Of a DNA stretch of 64,000 nt, positions 8,103 to 18,749 are shown piece by piece. The translations under genes and the position numbers were made by a program. Position 1 is the stretch's first letter. Every line of letters starts with the position of its first letter. The stretch is from Lactiplantibacillus xiangfangensis. Its GTDB lineage: Bacteria > Bacillota > Bacilli > Lactobacillales > Lactobacillaceae. The notes under the pieces are model-generated. The model did not search any database and was not told the DNA's origin. It worked only from the letters and a program-made list of their open reading frames with translations. The stretch is taken from assembly GCF_001438845.1 (NCBI RefSeq), contig NZ_JQCL01000029.1, positions 49,880-113,879 on the forward strand, given 5' to 3'.

Positions 8103-8342
8103 CTATTGATTACTATCCATCTTCTTAAAACGCCGATTAAGCTCGGCCTGATTAGCCTCACTGTAAAACGGATCTTTGACTTCAAATGGTAATCCACCTT
8201 CAGCAATACTCTTCTTAATAAAGATATTAATGGCCGTTGATAGGCTGAGCCCTAACTCATCAAAAATTGCCTCAACCCTCTTTTTATCCGCTGAAGCAAC
8301 TTTGACAGAAATTGAGTCTTTCATTTTTTCAGTATCTGACAT
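8103..8342 (-). CDS. RelB/DinJ-family antitoxin, no toxin gene beside it
   Basis: 79 residues. The ribbon-helix-helix region runs through SISVKVASADKKRVEAIF, then DELGLSLSTAINIFIKKSIA and GGLPFEVK, the pattern of RelB/DinJ antitoxins. Several starts are possible (GTG 8351, ATG 8345, ATG 8342); I prefer ATG 8342 because GGGG then lies 8 bases upstream. Normally a RelE/YafQ toxin follows directly, but the 60 bases downstream hold only a terminator, and the upstream neighbour is a surface protein gene. It is therefore an orphan, either a remnant of a lost pair or a stand-alone regulator. Confidence 0.8.
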   Translation of the reverse strand: MSDTEKMKDSISVKVASADKKRVEAIFDELGLSLSTAINIFIKKSIAEGGLPFEVKDPFYSEANQAELNRRFKKMDSNQ

Positions 8343-8413
8343 CATTCTCACCCCACTAGGATAGCAACATAAAACGCATATATGAATTAGATTAAACCAC
8401 TTTCAATTAACGC

Positions 8414-11400
8414 TTATTTTTGTCTTTTAAAGAACCACGGAAATCCTACGCTCGCCAGCGCCAAGAGCAGCACACCTGCGATTGACCGGTGATTATTCTG
8501 TTCATCAGTCTGTGGTAAGGACGCCCCTGCCTTAACAGCGGCCTGCGCAGGTTGCACCGGCTTAATCGCTTGATGCTGTAACTGGGTTGGGCTAGTTTGG
8601 TAACTAGCCTTAACTTTAACCGTATCTCCCGTTGGTCGTTGCGTTGGATTCTGCTTCGCGTGTTCTGCAGATGGCCGGTTTTCAGGCTTTACCGAGGTCG
8701 GCTGTTGGCCAGGATTGGCTGGCGTTGTCGGCTTCGGTTGTTGACCTGGATTTTCCGGTGTTGGTTCTGGATTTGGAACCGGATCTGGCTTCGGTTCAGG
8801 TGCTGGCTCTGGATCCGGTTCTGGTTCAGGTACTGGTTCCGGATTTGGCTCTGGCGTCGGCTCCGGATTTGGTTTCTGACCGTTGTTATCGTCACCGCCA
8901 TCACCGGGTTGTTGTTTGGCTTTAAGCACCACTCGGGTTTGAGCAGTGTGCACCGTTCCCAACTGATCCGTGAATTGATACGTCACAAGATAAGTTCCCG
9001 GTTGATTTAACAAGACTGGGTTATCAATCTGAAGTTTGCCAGCATCAACAGCAGTCCCATCAATGTCCGTCGCTTGTAAGACATTGTCCGTAGCGTTCCA
9101 CGCATCGCCAACCGTGAGTTGAACATCCTCATTTTTGAGGGTTAGAGCGGCTTGATTTTCTAAAACGGTCACCGCCGTAGTTGCCGTGTGTAACTTACTT
9201 TGACGGTCTGTGAACCGGTACGTGACCAAATAGTGCCCTGGCTTCGTCGAATCAACATTACTATTGATAATCACTTGGCTAGGATCAACCGCACTACCGT
9301 CAATGTCGGTCACATTGGCAAGGTTATCGGTGGCCTCCCAAGTAGTGCCCGCATAAACTTTAACAGTATCTTTTTTTACCGTTAAACCAGCCTGACTAGC
9401 TTTTACCGTCACTAGTGTGGTTGCTGTGTGCGTCTGACCAAACAAATCGACAAACCGGTATGTCACGGGATAATCGCCCGCCTTGGCAGTATTGACCTGA
9501 CCATCTATTTGTAGCAATTGCGCCCAGTTTTCAGCTAAAACGGGCTCACCGTCTGAATCGGTCAGCGCGCTGACATTGTCGAGTGGCGACCATTCATCAT
9601 GCTCGTAAATGGTAATATGGTCCGATTTAAGTTGCAAACCAGCATGGTTAACACCCGCAACAACGGTAACAATCGCCCGTTGACTGTGCGTTCCGTGACC
9701 ATCACTGAAACTATAACTAACTTGGTATTGACCTGGTCGTTTTAGATTTGAGACAACGTGGCCCGCATCGTCCGTCATAGTAACTGTCATCTCTTCTGGA
9801 GCGACCGTTTTACCAGTATCATCGACAGTCGCAGCCACGTTAGTTTGTGGATCCCAATGGTCATCGGTTGAAACATTGAGGTTGTCCTGCTTCAGAGTTA
9901 ACCCATTGACGACAACGGTGACCGTCTTTTGAACCGTGTCCCCAAATAGATCTGTAAACAGGTACGTCACCGTATAATTTCCGGGAATACTACTATCGAC
10001 AGTATTACTGGTGGTAACGTTGCTAAAATCAACGGCACTTCCATCCGCATTAGTCACCCCTTGTAGATGAGCCATTGCCTGAAAAGTATCATTTAGTTCC
10101 AGCACGATGTTATCCACTTGGATATTGTCCTGGTTGGCTAAAATCGTTAACGCTACGGGACCAGAAGTGCGTATAACGTTATCACTACCAGGATAACTGT
10201 AAGTAACCGTGTAGCGACCGGCTTTTGTTGGATCGATATTATTCACAATAGCGTTACTTGTTGCATCACGTAGCGTTACGGTCATCTTATCAAGCCCAAG
10301 TGCTTGGTTATCATCATCAACGGCTTGATCAAAATTGTCGGCTGGCTTCCACTCCGCATTGGGGTGCGCAATCATCGTAACATCCTTGCCGACAATTGTT
10401 TGCCAAGTCCACGTCCCCGCTACCGCTTGATCATTACCATACCTGGCCATTAAAGCTGGTGCCGTTAACCTCTCGCCAGTATCAGCATTCACCCATAATC
10501 CCGTAATAGTATTGGCAGACTGAAGACCAGCGGCAAACAAGTCAGCTTTCATATCATCAACACTTTTATACCCGAATCCCTTGGCTATATCTGCCAACGT
10601 AATATCCGCAATTCCTGGAGTGCTTGGATCTAGTACCATAACATCGCTAACTTCATTCATCGGCCAATCCATTTTCAATCGAGTATTCGCACCTAGAACT
10701 AAAACCTGCGGATTAACCATGTTGTCCTGTGGATCAGACAGAATTGAAGATATGTTAAACCACCTAAATGTTCTTAATCCAAAGCCATTAGAACCATGCA
10801 CTTTATTGACAATGTTTCGCGTATCAAAATTCGCAAGATTCAAGTATTTAAGGGCCCCATCACCCAAAAACATTTCATACACACTCTTAAGGTTAGGGGT
10901 CTCAAAGTTGCGTAAATCTAAGCGTCCGAGTTTTATATCATTGTTGAACATGTATGACATATCAACAACATTTTTGGTATCAAAATGGCTTAAATCTAAA
11001 CGCTCAAGTTGCGTATCATTGCTGAACATGTATGACATATCAACAACATTTTTGGTATCAAAATGGCTTAAATCTAAACGCTCAAGTTGCGTATCATTGC
11101 TGAACATGTATGACATATCAACAACATTTTTTGTGTTGAAACTAGAAACATCTAATTCAGTTAAGGCACCATCTTCTGAAAACATCCCCAACATGTTCGT
11201 TACTTGTGAAGTATCAAATTTAGAATTATCATTTGCAAAATTAACAGTCGTTAAGTGCTTATTATTAGCAAACATCTTTGACATATCTTTAACATGACTT
11301 GTATCAAAATGACTTAGGTCGATGGTCGTAAAATAATCTTTTGCCTTCAAAGCATTCGGATTAACATTCTCAAACATCGATGCCATGTTGGTTACATTAC

Positions 11401-13045
11401 TAGTATCAAAGTTAGCAATATCGCTAGTAGAAAAATTATCGGCCCGGGAAAACATCCCTGACATATCCTTGACATTCTTAGTGTTAAACCCGCTCAAATC
11501 CATTGCAGATAAATCTGAAAAATAAAACATATTGGACATGTTCGTCACATTATCAGTTGTGATCTTCTCAAAATGCTTAATCGGTTCAGTAAAATATGTC
11601 CCTCGAAACATGCCGGACATGTTAGTCACTTTTTTAGTGTTAAAGCTTGCAAGATCTATCGGTGTGTGATCATTATGAAACATGTCTGACATGTCGGTCA
11701 CTGAACGTGTATCCAATTTGGAAATGTTTAATGAGGTTAAATCCGACATAGTGTGAAACATTGACGCCATCGAAGTTACATTAGAAGTATCAAAGTTTGA
11801 CAAATCTAATGTTTTTAACAACGAACATTGGTTAAACATGTATGACATGTCGGTTACATTAGAAGTATTAAAACTCGATACATCAATCGCTGTTGCGCCA
11901 GAACAATTATCAAACATGTGTGCCATGCTAACAACATTGGAGGTATCGAGGCCCGACAAATCAATCGTCTCACCACCAGCGTTTTCAAACATCCCAGTTA
12001 GGTCCGTTACGTTATCCATATCAAGTTTCGAAAAAGTGAATACTTCATTGTGTAATCGAACACCATCAAACATGTGTGCCATTGTTTTGACTTCACTAGT
12101 AGCTAAGTTAAATGTTACTTTGTCATTATCTTCGTTAGAAGCCCAGATAGATGCTTTAGAAAACATCCCAGTCATATTGGTCGTATTACTCGTGTCTAAA
12201 TTAGTCCCGTCAGCCAAAATATTACCGTTAAATCTTAATCCCGAGAATAGATAACTCGCATCTTCTCCCACGACAACAGGACCGTTAAGCTGTAATGTCA
12301 GTTGCGGCTTTGAACCATCAACCTGATAGTTATTCCAGTCCAGTCCCTTCCAATCCGTCACTTTGCCATCAGCATCCGCTGTAACTCCAGTATCAGCCAA
12401 CGTTCCGGGACCAATCGTCAGGATTTTATTAACCGTATCAACCGACCATTTACTAGTCCCAAGTGTCCCCGAAGTATGGTCGTTAACTGCCGCGACTGGA
12501 GCTACCGGTGCCACCATCCTAAGACGATAGCTCGCTAGTTGCGCTTGGCTAACTGTTTTAACCCTTGCCATGGATTTAACAATTACTGGTCGTGCCGCAC
12601 TACTATCTTTAACAGCTGAGCTGGCTTCTGATACTGCTTGAGAACTGCCAACCTGACTTAGAGCGCCTGTCTGAGACTGTTCAGATTTAGCTTCACTACC
12701 GGCCTGACTTTCATTGACCACACTACTGGCAGGAGTCCCCGTTTCAGAGGCTGGCTGACTAACCGCTCTCGCCGCACTAGCTTGCGATTTATGGGACGCC
12801 GCTGCCGAAGAACTTGCTACACTTATCGTTGACTGTGCCGCACTACTCCCCTCACTAGTAGGGCCAGTCGTGACCTTCGTATTTACACTAGCAGTCACAT
12901 GGGCAGTTGGTGCTACCGTATCCGCTTGAACGACTTGATTATTGATCTGCCAAGTCAGTAACGCCGCCCCGGCCATTAACCAAAAACGACCGGTTACTTT
13001 TCCCACATGGACTTCGGTCAATTGACCGTTTTTTACCATCTTCAA
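8414..13045 (-). CDS. BspA-type leucine-rich-repeat LPxTG surface protein
   Basis: 1543 residues, exported and sortase-anchored. In order: a basic N-terminus and hydrophobic signal segment (residues about 20-42, ending near QAD); a Ser/Ala-rich linker to about 165; many 25-26 residue DUF285/BspA repeats of the form [13 protein letters not shown] (about 265-760); a run of bacterial Ig-like repeats of about 75 residues, each with TVKxYAG-like starts and YxVTYxFTD ends (about 890-1375); a Pro-Glu-Pro-Asp wall-spanning stretch; and LPQTDE, a hydrophobic segment and FKRQK at the end. LPQTxE is the L. plantarum group sortase motif. The start is TTG at 13045, 9 bases after GAGGAG. The likely role is adhesion to host, plant or other cells. 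It is a single-gene unit. Confidence 0.93.
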   Translation of the reverse strand: MKMVKNGQLTEVHVGKVTGRFWLMAGAALLTWQINNQVVQADTVAPTAHVTASVNTKVTTGPTSEGSSAAQSTISVASSSAAASHKSQASAARAVSQPASETGTPASSVVNESQAGSEAKSEQSQTGALSQVGSSQAVSEASSAVKDSSAARPVIVKSMARVKTVSQAQLASYRLRMVAPVAPVAAVNDHTSGTLGTSKWSVDTVNKILTIGPGTLADTGVTADADGKVTDWKGLDWNNYQVDGSKPQLTLQLNGPVVVGEDASYLFSGLRFNGNILADGTNLDTSNTTNMTGMFSKASIWASNEDNDKVTFNLATSEVKTMAHMFDGVRLHNEVFTFSKLDMDNVTDLTGMFENAGGETIDLSGLDTSNVVSMAHMFDNCSGATAIDVSSFNTSNVTDMSYMFNQCSLLKTLDLSNFDTSNVTSMASMFHTMSDLTSLNISKLDTRSVTDMSDMFHNDHTPIDLASFNTKKVTNMSGMFRGTYFTEPIKHFEKITTDNVTNMSNMFYFSDLSAMDLSGFNTKNVKDMSGMFSRADNFSTSDIANFDTSNVTNMASMFENVNPNALKAKDYFTTIDLSHFDTSHVKDMSKMFANNKHLTTVNFANDNSKFDTSQVTNMLGMFSEDGALTELDVSSFNTKNVVDMSYMFSNDTQLERLDLSHFDTKNVVDMSYMFSNDTQLERLDLSHFDTKNVVDMSYMFNNDIKLGRLDLRNFETPNLKSVYEMFLGDGALKYLNLANFDTRNIVNKVHGSNGFGLRTFRWFNISSILSDPQDNMVNPQVLVLGANTRLKMDWPMNEVSDVMVLDPSTPGIADITLADIAKGFGYKSVDDMKADLFAAGLQSANTITGLWVNADTGERLTAPALMARYGNDQAVAGTWTWQTIVGKDVTMIAHPNAEWKPADNFDQAVDDDNQALGLDKMTVTLRDATSNAIVNNIDPTKAGRYTVTYSYPGSDNVIRTSGPVALTILANQDNIQVDNIVLELNDTFQAMAHLQGVTNADGSAVDFSNVTTSNTVDSSIPGNYTVTYLFTDLFGDTVQKTVTVVVNGLTLKQDNLNVSTDDHWDPQTNVAATVDDTGKTVAPEEMTVTMTDDAGHVVSNLKRPGQYQVSYSFSDGHGTHSQRAIVTVVAGVNHAGLQLKSDHITIYEHDEWSPLDNVSALTDSDGEPVLAENWAQLLQIDGQVNTAKAGDYPVTYRFVDLFGQTHTATTLVTVKASQAGLTVKKDTVKVYAGTTWEATDNLANVTDIDGSAVDPSQVIINSNVDSTKPGHYLVTYRFTDRQSKLHTATTAVTVLENQAALTLKNEDVQLTVGDAWNATDNVLQATDIDGTAVDAGKLQIDNPVLLNQPGTYLVTYQFTDQLGTVHTAQTRVVLKAKQQPGDGGDDNNGQKPNPEPTPEPNPEPVPEPEPDPEPAPEPKPDPVPNPEPTPENPGQQPKPTTPANPGQQPTSVKPENRPSAEHAKQNPTQRPTGDTVKVKASYQTSPTQLQHQAIKPVQPAQAAVKAGASLPQTDEQNNHRSIAGVLLLALASVGFPWFFKRQK
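10945..11132. repeat. perfect 78-bp tandem repeat inside the surface protein gene
   Basis: The 78-bp unit at 10945-11022 is repeated without a mismatch at 11023-11100, and the first 31 bases recur at 11101-11131 before diverging. Each unit codes for one 26-residue BspA repeat. Perfect DNA identity, while the other repeats differ, indicates a recent duplication. Confidence 0.95.
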
Positions 13046-13144
13046 CCCAACCCACTCCTCCAGTAATATAATTTGTTAATTAACTTTACATAACTACATC
13101 AATAGTGTACGCCATTCTCCATTTATATGAAAGCGGTAACTAAA

Positions 13145-13186
13145 AAACTAGCTACCGAAAATCCGCAGACTCCCAGTAGCTAGTTT
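13145..13186 (-). terminator. terminator of the MurNAc operon
   Basis: AAACTAGCTAC (13145-13155) pairs with GTAGCTAGTTT (13176-13186). On the minus strand the stem is followed by a T-run, so it ends transcription coming from the EIIA gene at 13200. Confidence 0.85.
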
Positions 13187-13199
13187 CAACTAATTAACG

Positions 13200-13682
13200 C
13201 TATTTCAATGTAACTGATGCAACAGGACTTGACGCCGTCACAGGTCCCGCCGCCGCAACGTCCAACTGGTCCACAAGATCCATGTTGGTCACGACGACAA
13301 TGACGGTCGTGCTCTTACCGGCCGCTTTAACCGCAGCTAAGTCCATTTGAACCAATGGTTGACCCGCCGTCACCTGATCACCGACTTGGACTTGCACGTC
13401 GAAGGGTGCACCCTTTAGCTCCACCGTGTCTAATCCCAGGTGTAACATCAGTTCCAAGCCGTCCTTAGTCGTCAACATCACAGCGTGTTTAGTATCCGCA
13501 ACGGTCTTAATTTCACCATCAGCGGGCGCCGTAATCGTGCCGTCCGTGGGATCGATGGCAAAGCCGTCACCCATCATCTTTTGTGAAAAAACCGGGTCGG
13601 CAACTGCCGTAATGGGCATCAACTGGCCACTCGCAACGGCGTTTAACGCCACCGCCGTCTTCTTTTTCTTAAATCCAAACAA
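13200..13682 (-). CDS. PTS glucose-type EIIA protein (Crr-like)
   Basis: 160 residues, a free-standing EIIA of the glucose family. The phosphorylated His is in LMLHLGLDTVELKG, and the second active-site His lies upstream in DTKHAVML. The EIIBC protein at 14580 lacks a C-terminal EIIA domain, so this protein probably donates phosphate to it. The start is TTG at 13682 with AGGAG 8 bases upstream. It is the last gene of the MurNAc operon, 11 bp after the RpiR gene. Confidence 0.92.
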   Translation of the reverse strand: MFGFKKKKTAVALNAVASGQLMPITAVADPVFSQKMMGDGFAIDPTDGTITAPADGEIKTVADTKHAVMLTTKDGLELMLHLGLDTVELKGAPFDVQVQVGDQVTAGQPLVQMDLAAVKAAGKSTTVIVVVTNMDLVDQLDVAAAGPVTASSPVASVTLK

Positions 13683-13693
13683 ACTATCAACTC

Positions 13694-14542
13694 CTAATTA
13701 AAATGTTTTCGAATCGCGTCACGCGACAAGACCAATTGCTCGATATGATGGTCATAATCATTCGCTATAAACGTGTAGTATAACAGGTCAATAACGTATA
13801 ATTGCGCCATCAATGAAGTCGTCGCCGCGGCGCGCGCAGTCTGACCTTCCTCACTGTCATCGTTAACGAGAATGATGGTCGCTAGCTTGCCCAACGTACT
13901 GCCGGGGTTTCGGGTCAAAACGATGATTGGAACGCCCATCGAATGGGCCAGTCGCGCTAATTCTAAACTTTCGGCCTTTTCTCCCGAATTGGAAACCAAG
14001 AACAGGACGGCCGTTTCACGTTGCGTGGTTAAACCCACCGCTAATAAGTGTGTATCTTGTGAGTGAATGACCGCCTTACCAACGCGAATAAATTTCTGTT
14101 CAAAGTCCGTCGCCGCCACGTTGGAAGCACCCAGACCATAAACGTACACGTTATCCTTCTCAGCAATCAGCTGACTAGCTTTCACCAAACTAGCGTCGTC
14201 TAAACTGGCATTCGTTTCTTCAATGGTATGCGTAAGTCGCAGTGCCAGCTTTGATTTAACGGCGGTTAGGTCGTCTTGCGGATTGATTTCATCATATAAA
14301 CTCTGATCAACGTTACATTCCGCCGACAACTGTAGTTTCAACGCGGGATAACCGCCATCTGGAATCAGCGTCTTCCCAAAACGAGCAACCGTCGCGGTAC
14401 TGACATCCGCAGCTGCGGCGAGCTCGGCGGTGCTCATCTGGATCACGGCGTGCGTGTGATTCAGAATATAGCGGCCAATTTTCTGTTCAGCATTCGAAAA
14501 ACTGGCTAGTTTCTCGTGAATGGTAAATAAAACACTAGTCAT
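13694..14542 (-). CDS. murR: RpiR/MurR-family regulator with SIS domain
   Basis: 282 residues: an N-terminal HTH_6 domain (about 1-75, including MSTAELAAAADVSTATVARF) and a C-terminal SIS sugar-phosphate-binding domain (about 105-250, with VYGLGASNVAA and FLVSNSGEKAE). MurR-type proteins repress murQ-murP operons and respond to MurNAc-6-phosphate; the location between the PTS genes fits that role. AGGAGG precedes the ATG. The gene belongs to the operon it should control. Confidence 0.88.
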   Translation of the reverse strand: MTSVLFTIHEKLASFSNAEQKIGRYILNHTHAVIQMSTAELAAAADVSTATVARFGKTLIPDGGYPALKLQLSAECNVDQSLYDEINPQDDLTAVKSKLALRLTHTIEETNASLDDASLVKASQLIAEKDNVYVYGLGASNVAATDFEQKFIRVGKAVIHSQDTHLLAVGLTTQRETAVLFLVSNSGEKAESLELARLAHSMGVPIIVLTRNPGSTLGKLATIILVNDDSEEGQTARAAATTSLMAQLYVIDLLYYTFIANDYDHHIEQLVLSRDAIRKHFN

Positions 14543-14579
14543 CTAAATTCCTCCTAAACCTCGCACGCATCGTTTATGC

Positions 14580-16079
14580 TTAAGCAGCGATTGCGTGACC
14601 TTCTTTATCCTTCGGCATTCTAGCACTGGCTGGTACCCCAAAGAAGTACGTCGCTACAAAGCCACCCGCGTACGCAGCGAGTAAGCCTAAAACGTAGCCC
14701 ATCCAGTGACCATTATTAATTAATGGAATCAAAGCGACCCCGGAAGGTCCAATGGCAATGGCACCAATGTTGCCTAAGCCACCGATGACAGCACCACCAA
14801 TCCCACCACCGATACATGCGGTAATGAATGGCCGGCCGAGTGGTAAAGTCACCCCGTAAATTAACGGTTCACCAATACCTAGAATCCCAACGGGTAACGC
14901 CCCTTTAATCATGTTCGTTAATTGATGATTATTCCGGCAACGAATCCAAAGTGCTACGGCGGCACCGACTTGACCAGCACCCGCCATTGCTAAGATTGGC
15001 AGTAATGGGGTCATGCCTAATTTGTTGATCATTTCGATATGGATTGGCGTCAAAATCTGATGTAACCCAAACATAACCATCGGTAAGAAGAACAGACCTA
15101 AAACGAAACCAGAGAAGGCCCCACCAACGTTCAAGACCCATTCAACGCCGCCAACTAAGCCAGTTGAAATAACTCCGGCAATTGGCATAACGATAAAGAT
15201 CGTGAAGACCCCAACAACTAGTAACGCAATCGTTGGCGTCACAATAATATCAATTGAATCTGGAATTACCTTGTGTAACCATTTTTCAACAATTGAGAGT
15301 ACCCAAACGGCAAAGATCACACCAATGATCCCACCTTGGCCAGCTGATAATGCTTGGCCGTTAAAAATGTTGTGAATCGGCGCTTGTGGGGTGACCCCAG
15401 TCAGCAAGGTGACCGCACCGATGACCCCACCTAAACCAGCGGTGGCGCCAAAGACGGTCGCACTGTTGATCCCAACATAGATGACTAAGTAGTAGAACAA
15501 GCCACTGTTTATGACTTTCAAGACACTAATAAAGTCGACCCAGCTCTTACCAATATCGCCGGCAACCAGCATGTTTGACAGGATCGCAGCAATCCCGGAA
15601 ATTAAACCAGCCCCAACGAACACTGGAATTAATGGAATGAAAATACTAGAAATTGCACTTAAAATTTTGCGCATTGGGGTCTGTTTAATTTTTGCCTTCT
15701 GTTCGGCGTGAACTTGCTTGGCCTTGGCTTCAACCATTTCCTTGTCGCGCTGGTGTTCGGACTTTTCATCCCCACCAGTTTGCGTCGTAAAGGTGCTTGG
15801 ATCTGGGAACGGTTCGCCTAAACCAACACCGACTTCTTTGACCATTTCGTCAGCGACTTTATCAACGGTTCCGGGCCCGACAATGACTTGGAGCGTGTCT
15901 TCTTGGACAACACCCATGACCCCATCGATTGCCTTTAAACCGTCCATATCAACCAGTGATTCGTCCCGAATCGTCATCCGTACCCGGGTCATACAATGAA
16001 TCAACTTTTCGATGTTTTGTGGGCCGCCAACGTGATCATAAATCGCGTGAGCAATCCGAACATATTTATCTTCAGCCAT
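14580..16079 (-). CDS. murP: PTS EIIBC transporter, MurNAc type
   Basis: 499 residues. The N-terminal EIIB domain carries the phosphorylated Cys in [12 protein letters not shown]; the EIIC membrane domain runs from about 130 to the end, with the typical [11 protein letters not shown] stretch. There is no EIIA domain, which is supplied by the gene at 13200. It lies 12 bp downstream of murQ with a good AGGAGG, so MurNAc or MurNAc-GlcNAc is the expected sugar, entering as a 6-phosphate. Sucrose/trehalose-type EIIBCs look similar, so the call depends on neighbours. Confidence 0.85.
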   Translation of the reverse strand: MAEDKYVRIAHAIYDHVGGPQNIEKLIHCMTRVRMTIRDESLVDMDGLKAIDGVMGVVQEDTLQVIVGPGTVDKVADEMVKEVGVGLGEPFPDPSTFTTQTGGDEKSEHQRDKEMVEAKAKQVHAEQKAKIKQTPMRKILSAISSIFIPLIPVFVGAGLISGIAAILSNMLVAGDIGKSWVDFISVLKVINSGLFYYLVIYVGINSATVFGATAGLGGVIGAVTLLTGVTPQAPIHNIFNGQALSAGQGGIIGVIFAVWVLSIVEKWLHKVIPDSIDIIVTPTIALLVVGVFTIFIVMPIAGVISTGLVGGVEWVLNVGGAFSGFVLGLFFLPMVMFGLHQILTPIHIEMINKLGMTPLLPILAMAGAGQVGAAVALWIRCRNNHQLTNMIKGALPVGILGIGEPLIYGVTLPLGRPFITACIGGGIGGAVIGGLGNIGAIAIGPSGVALIPLINNGHWMGYVLGLLAAYAGGFVATYFFGVPASARMPKDKEGHAIAA

Positions 16080-16091
16080 GATAAATCCCTC

Positions 16092-16982
16092 CTATTTCAC
16101 TGCTTGACGAACAAATCCTTTTGCCCGTTTCAAGCGTTTTGCGGCTTCATCTTTACGCATATCCGTTAGTACCATTACGATGGCAAGTTTGACGTCTTGG
16201 TCAGCTTCAGTAAAAGCTTTTTCCGCCGTCGCTTGCGAACAATCCGTTGCTTGTACGATGATTCGTTTGGCCCGCTCAACGAGCTTTTCATTGGTGGGTT
16301 TAACGTCCACCATGAGGTTCTTATAGACCTTACCGATGCCGACCATCGAGACCGTCGAGAGCATGTTTAAAATCAATTTTTGCGCCGTTCCAGACTTGAG
16401 TCGGGTCGATCCCGTCAAGACTTCGGGGCCCACGTCCACCTCAATGGCCGTCTCGGCGTGCCCACTGATTACAGCGGACGTGTTGCAAGCCAGACTCACC
16501 GTGGCCGCCCCAACCTGCTTGGCATAGTCGAGACCGCCCACAACGTAAGGGGTCCGGCCACTCGCAGCGATGCCGACAACCGTATCATGCGCCGTTAATT
16601 TCAATGCCACTAGGTCTTTTTGTCCCAGTTCAACGGAATCTTCGGCGCCTTCAACTGCGACCGTCATGGCGGACATCCCGCCAGCAATCAGGCCTTGGAC
16701 CATTTCGGGGTCGGTTCCAAAGGTTGGCACACACTCAGCAGCGTCCAAAACGCCTAAGCGCCCACTAGTTCCGGCACCCATATAAATCAAGCGACCACCC
16801 GCTTGAAAGTTTTTGACGATCACTTTTACAGCGCTTTCAATTTGTGGTAACACCTTTTCAATCGCCACGGGAACCTTTTGATCCTCCTGGTTCATCAGGC
16901 TCAAAACTTCTTTAACGGATAACGTGTCGAGCGCCATCGTCTTTTGATTCCGCGTTTCCGTCGTTAAATTCTCTAAATTCAA
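16092..16982 (-). CDS. murQ: N-acetylmuramic acid 6-phosphate etherase
   Basis: 296 residues, the family's normal length. It cleaves the lactyl ether of MurNAc-6-phosphate to give GlcNAc-6-phosphate and lactate. Visible features are LTTETRNQ at the start, the SIS fold motif [22 protein letters not shown] with the catalytic Glu, and [11 protein letters not shown]. The start codon is TTG at 16982, overlapping the stop of mupG, so translation is coupled. Confidence 0.95.
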   Translation of the reverse strand: MNLENLTTETRNQKTMALDTLSVKEVLSLMNQEDQKVPVAIEKVLPQIESAVKVIVKNFQAGGRLIYMGAGTSGRLGVLDAAECVPTFGTDPEMVQGLIAGGMSAMTVAVEGAEDSVELGQKDLVALKLTAHDTVVGIAASGRTPYVVGGLDYAKQVGAATVSLACNTSAVISGHAETAIEVDVGPEVLTGSTRLKSGTAQKLILNMLSTVSMVGIGKVYKNLMVDVKPTNEKLVERAKRIIVQATDCSQATAEKAFTEADQDVKLAIVMVLTDMRKDEAAKRLKRAKGFVRQAVK

Positions 16983-18034
16983 TTGCCTTCACCCTCTCTG
17001 ATAAACTGGACTGCTTGTCCGCTACCAATTTCCGGTAACAGCGCCAAGTCTGCATCGGCGACCTGACCCACGACGTTAACGGCTTCGTTAGCGGGGAGCG
17101 CCGTCTTTACAATTTGAAGCTCACCCACGTAACGGCCATAGCGATCGTTGTCGATCGTGACAGCACCAACTTTGCGCGCAACCGTGTTTGCGGGAGCTAA
17201 CTGATGAATCTGCTGGCGACCTTCGACTAACCGAACTACGTCGCGAGCGACGTCCGGACGATTGTGCCAAACGGGGCCTACCAAGGCATCAGTCATCGTG
17301 TAAACGGATAATTGCAAAATATGATCGTTAAAATACCGTTTAAATTGGTCACACCGCGCGGGACTCAAAACTGAGTCCCCTACGTACACTTTGTCGACGG
17401 CTAGGTGCCGTTGCAAGTTTAACGTTGCGGCTAGTGGTTGTGCTTTACGGTCAGCTTCTAACGTTGGTAAGCCCGCGTGTAGCGGCCCCCGTAAATCGGT
17501 ATCGCCCGCAACAAACGCCATCGTGGTAAACCCTTGAGCCTTTAACCACTGATTTTTGGCCAAGACCCAGTCAGCATCTAGCCCTGTTTCCGGTCGCGGA
17601 TAATAGTTGTGCCAAGCTTCTAAGTGGTCAAAGTCTGCGTTTGCGGCCGTTAAGGCTTGAACGTCTTCGGGACTAATCGTACTAGCATTTAATGCGATTG
17701 GCATTTGACGGGATAAACGGGCAATTGCGGCCATCTCTAAGCCATCATCAATCCGTAGGGCTGTCAAACCAAGCTTAGTTAGGGCCGCGGTATCATTGAT
17801 ATCGATACCCATTCGTTGCATGCCGGCGGCCGAAACGTCCGCTGTTAGTTGCAAATTCAACTCATGACAGGCTTTTCCCAACGCACGCACCCGCGTCAAA
17901 TATTGTTGCGGATCATCTTCGGGAATATGCATCGACGTAAAGACGCCGGTAAAACCGGCTGATTTCATCATTTCCATCTGTGCGATCCGTGTCGCAGTTA
18001 GCGGCTGATTCAAGTACACAGAAAAACCTAACAT
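16979..18034 (-). CDS. mupG: MupG-family 6-phospho-N-acetylmuramidase (DUF871)
   Basis: 351 residues. The N-terminal TIM-barrel half begins [10 protein letters not shown] and includes [15 protein letters not shown], the DUF871 signature; the C-terminal half is a cyclophilin-like domain. MupG of Staphylococcus aureus hydrolyses MurNAc-6-phosphate-GlcNAc inside the cell after PTS uptake, making the MurQ substrate. First gene of the operon, directly behind a perfect cre box. Confidence 0.88.
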   Translation of the reverse strand: MLGFSVYLNQPLTATRIAQMEMMKSAGFTGVFTSMHIPEDDPQQYLTRVRALGKACHELNLQLTADVSAAGMQRMGIDINDTAALTKLGLTALRIDDGLEMAAIARLSRQMPIALNASTISPEDVQALTAANADFDHLEAWHNYYPRPETGLDADWVLAKNQWLKAQGFTTMAFVAGDTDLRGPLHAGLPTLEADRKAQPLAATLNLQRHLAVDKVYVGDSVLSPARCDQFKRYFNDHILQLSVYTMTDALVGPVWHNRPDVARDVVRLVEGRQQIHQLAPANTVARKVGAVTIDNDRYGRYVGELQIVKTALPANEAVNVVGQVADADLALLPEIGSGQAVQFIREGEGN

Positions 18035-18053
18035 TCCTTATTCGCCTCCGTTT

Positions 18054-18067
18054 TGTTAACGCTTACA
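18054..18067. promoter_or_regulatory. cre box (CcpA) upstream of mupG
   Basis: TGTTAACGCTTACA matches the cre consensus TGWNANCGNTNWCA at every position. It lies 20 bp upstream of the mupG start, so the MurNAc operon should be under carbon catabolite repression. Confidence 0.85.
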
Positions 18068-18234
18068 TTTATATTTTAAATATAGCATCGTTGTAACTAA
18101 ATTACAATATCTCAATTAAAAACTATTGAATTAATGTAATTATGTTTCTTTTATAGAATTAATTTTCAATAAAAACTGGAATGCTTTCTTAAACGTTTCA
18201 TACTATTAGTTGCCAATAAAACATCATTTATATT

Positions 18235-18348
18235 CTAGCCACTGCGCCGATATTGAACCTGTGAAATCTCTGTCTTCTTAAAAATCCGACTAAAATAAGT
18301 TTCACCGCCAAACAATCGACTGAGTGGTAAAGCCACTGGAAATAATTC
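18235..18348 (-). pseudogene. C-terminal remnant of an AraC-family regulator
   Basis: Reading the minus strand from 18348 to the TAG at 18235 gives the last 37 codons of an AraC-type helix-turn-helix: FGGETYFSRIFKKTEISQVQYRR, split here as FGGETYFSRIF and KKTEISQVQYRR, which resembles the second recognition helix of AraC proteins. An in-frame stop lies just upstream at 18349-18351, and no start or ribosome site exists. The rest of the gene is gone, replaced by the toxin-antitoxin pair that reads away on the other strand. Confidence 0.75.
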
Positions 18349-18374
18349 TTATACAAGTAAAAAAAAGAAATATA

Positions 18375-18383
18375 TGATATAAT
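18375..18383 (+). promoter_or_regulatory. extended -10 promoter for a leaderless toxin-antitoxin transcript
   Basis: TGATATAAT is an ideal extended -10 element. It ends 6 bases before the ATG at 18390, and no Shine-Dalgarno sequence lies between. Transcription would start at or within a base or two of the ATG, so the message should be leaderless. Confidence 0.6.
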
Positions 18384-18389
18384 CTCAGT

Positions 18390-18749
18390 ATGAAAAAGAT
18401 AGAATTTCAGTCATATAAGCGTCCCAACGGTCATGATGAATTTTTAGAATGGATTAAATCTTTGCCCATCAAAGATCGAGCTAAATTATTGCAAACTCTT
18501 TCAAAAATTGAAACTAACGGTCTATTAGTTGCTCAGAGACTAAAATGGGTTAAAAAAATTGATGTGAACCTATATGAAGTCAGGAGCAAGGCTGGATCAA
18601 ATATTCAACGTGCTTTATATTTTCATATCACTCGCGGTGATTACCTCATCACACACGGCTTTACTAAGAAAACACAAAAAACACCGGTTCGTGAAATACA
18701 ACATGCAAAGGAACTCAGAAAGGAATGGTATCGAGACCATGAAAATTGA
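18390..18749 (+). CDS. RelE/HigB-family toxin (phage Gp49-like)
   Basis: 119 residues. The pattern of a basic mRNA interferase is visible: FLEWIKSLPIKDRAKLL near the start, LYEVRSKAGSNIQRALYF in the middle and LITHGFTKKTQKTP, then AKELRKEW near the end. This matches HigB/Gp49-like ribosome-dependent RNases. The toxin gene comes first and overlaps the antitoxin by 11 bp, as in HigBA pairs. No ribosome binding site precedes the ATG; an extended -10 lies 6 bases upstream. Confidence 0.88.
   Translation: MKKIEFQSYKRPNGHDEFLEWIKSLPIKDRAKLLQTLSKIETNGLLVAQRLKWVKKIDVNLYEVRSKAGSNIQRALYFHITRGDYLITHGFTKKTQKTPVREIQHAKELRKEWYRDHEN

Noticed and set aside
8597..9010. Arg/Trp-rich and Leu/Asp-rich frames antisense to the Pro-rich wall-spanning region
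   Set aside because: They are the mirror of Pro-Glu-Pro-Asp codons and have no start signals.
10945..11132. Regular repeats that might suggest a CRISPR array
   Set aside because: The repeat is contiguous without spacers and codes in frame for a 26-residue protein repeat.
10581..12254. Long open frames antisense to the surface protein gene
   Set aside because: They follow the repeat pattern of the BspA coding strand and have repetitive, composition-driven translations; no ribosome sites.
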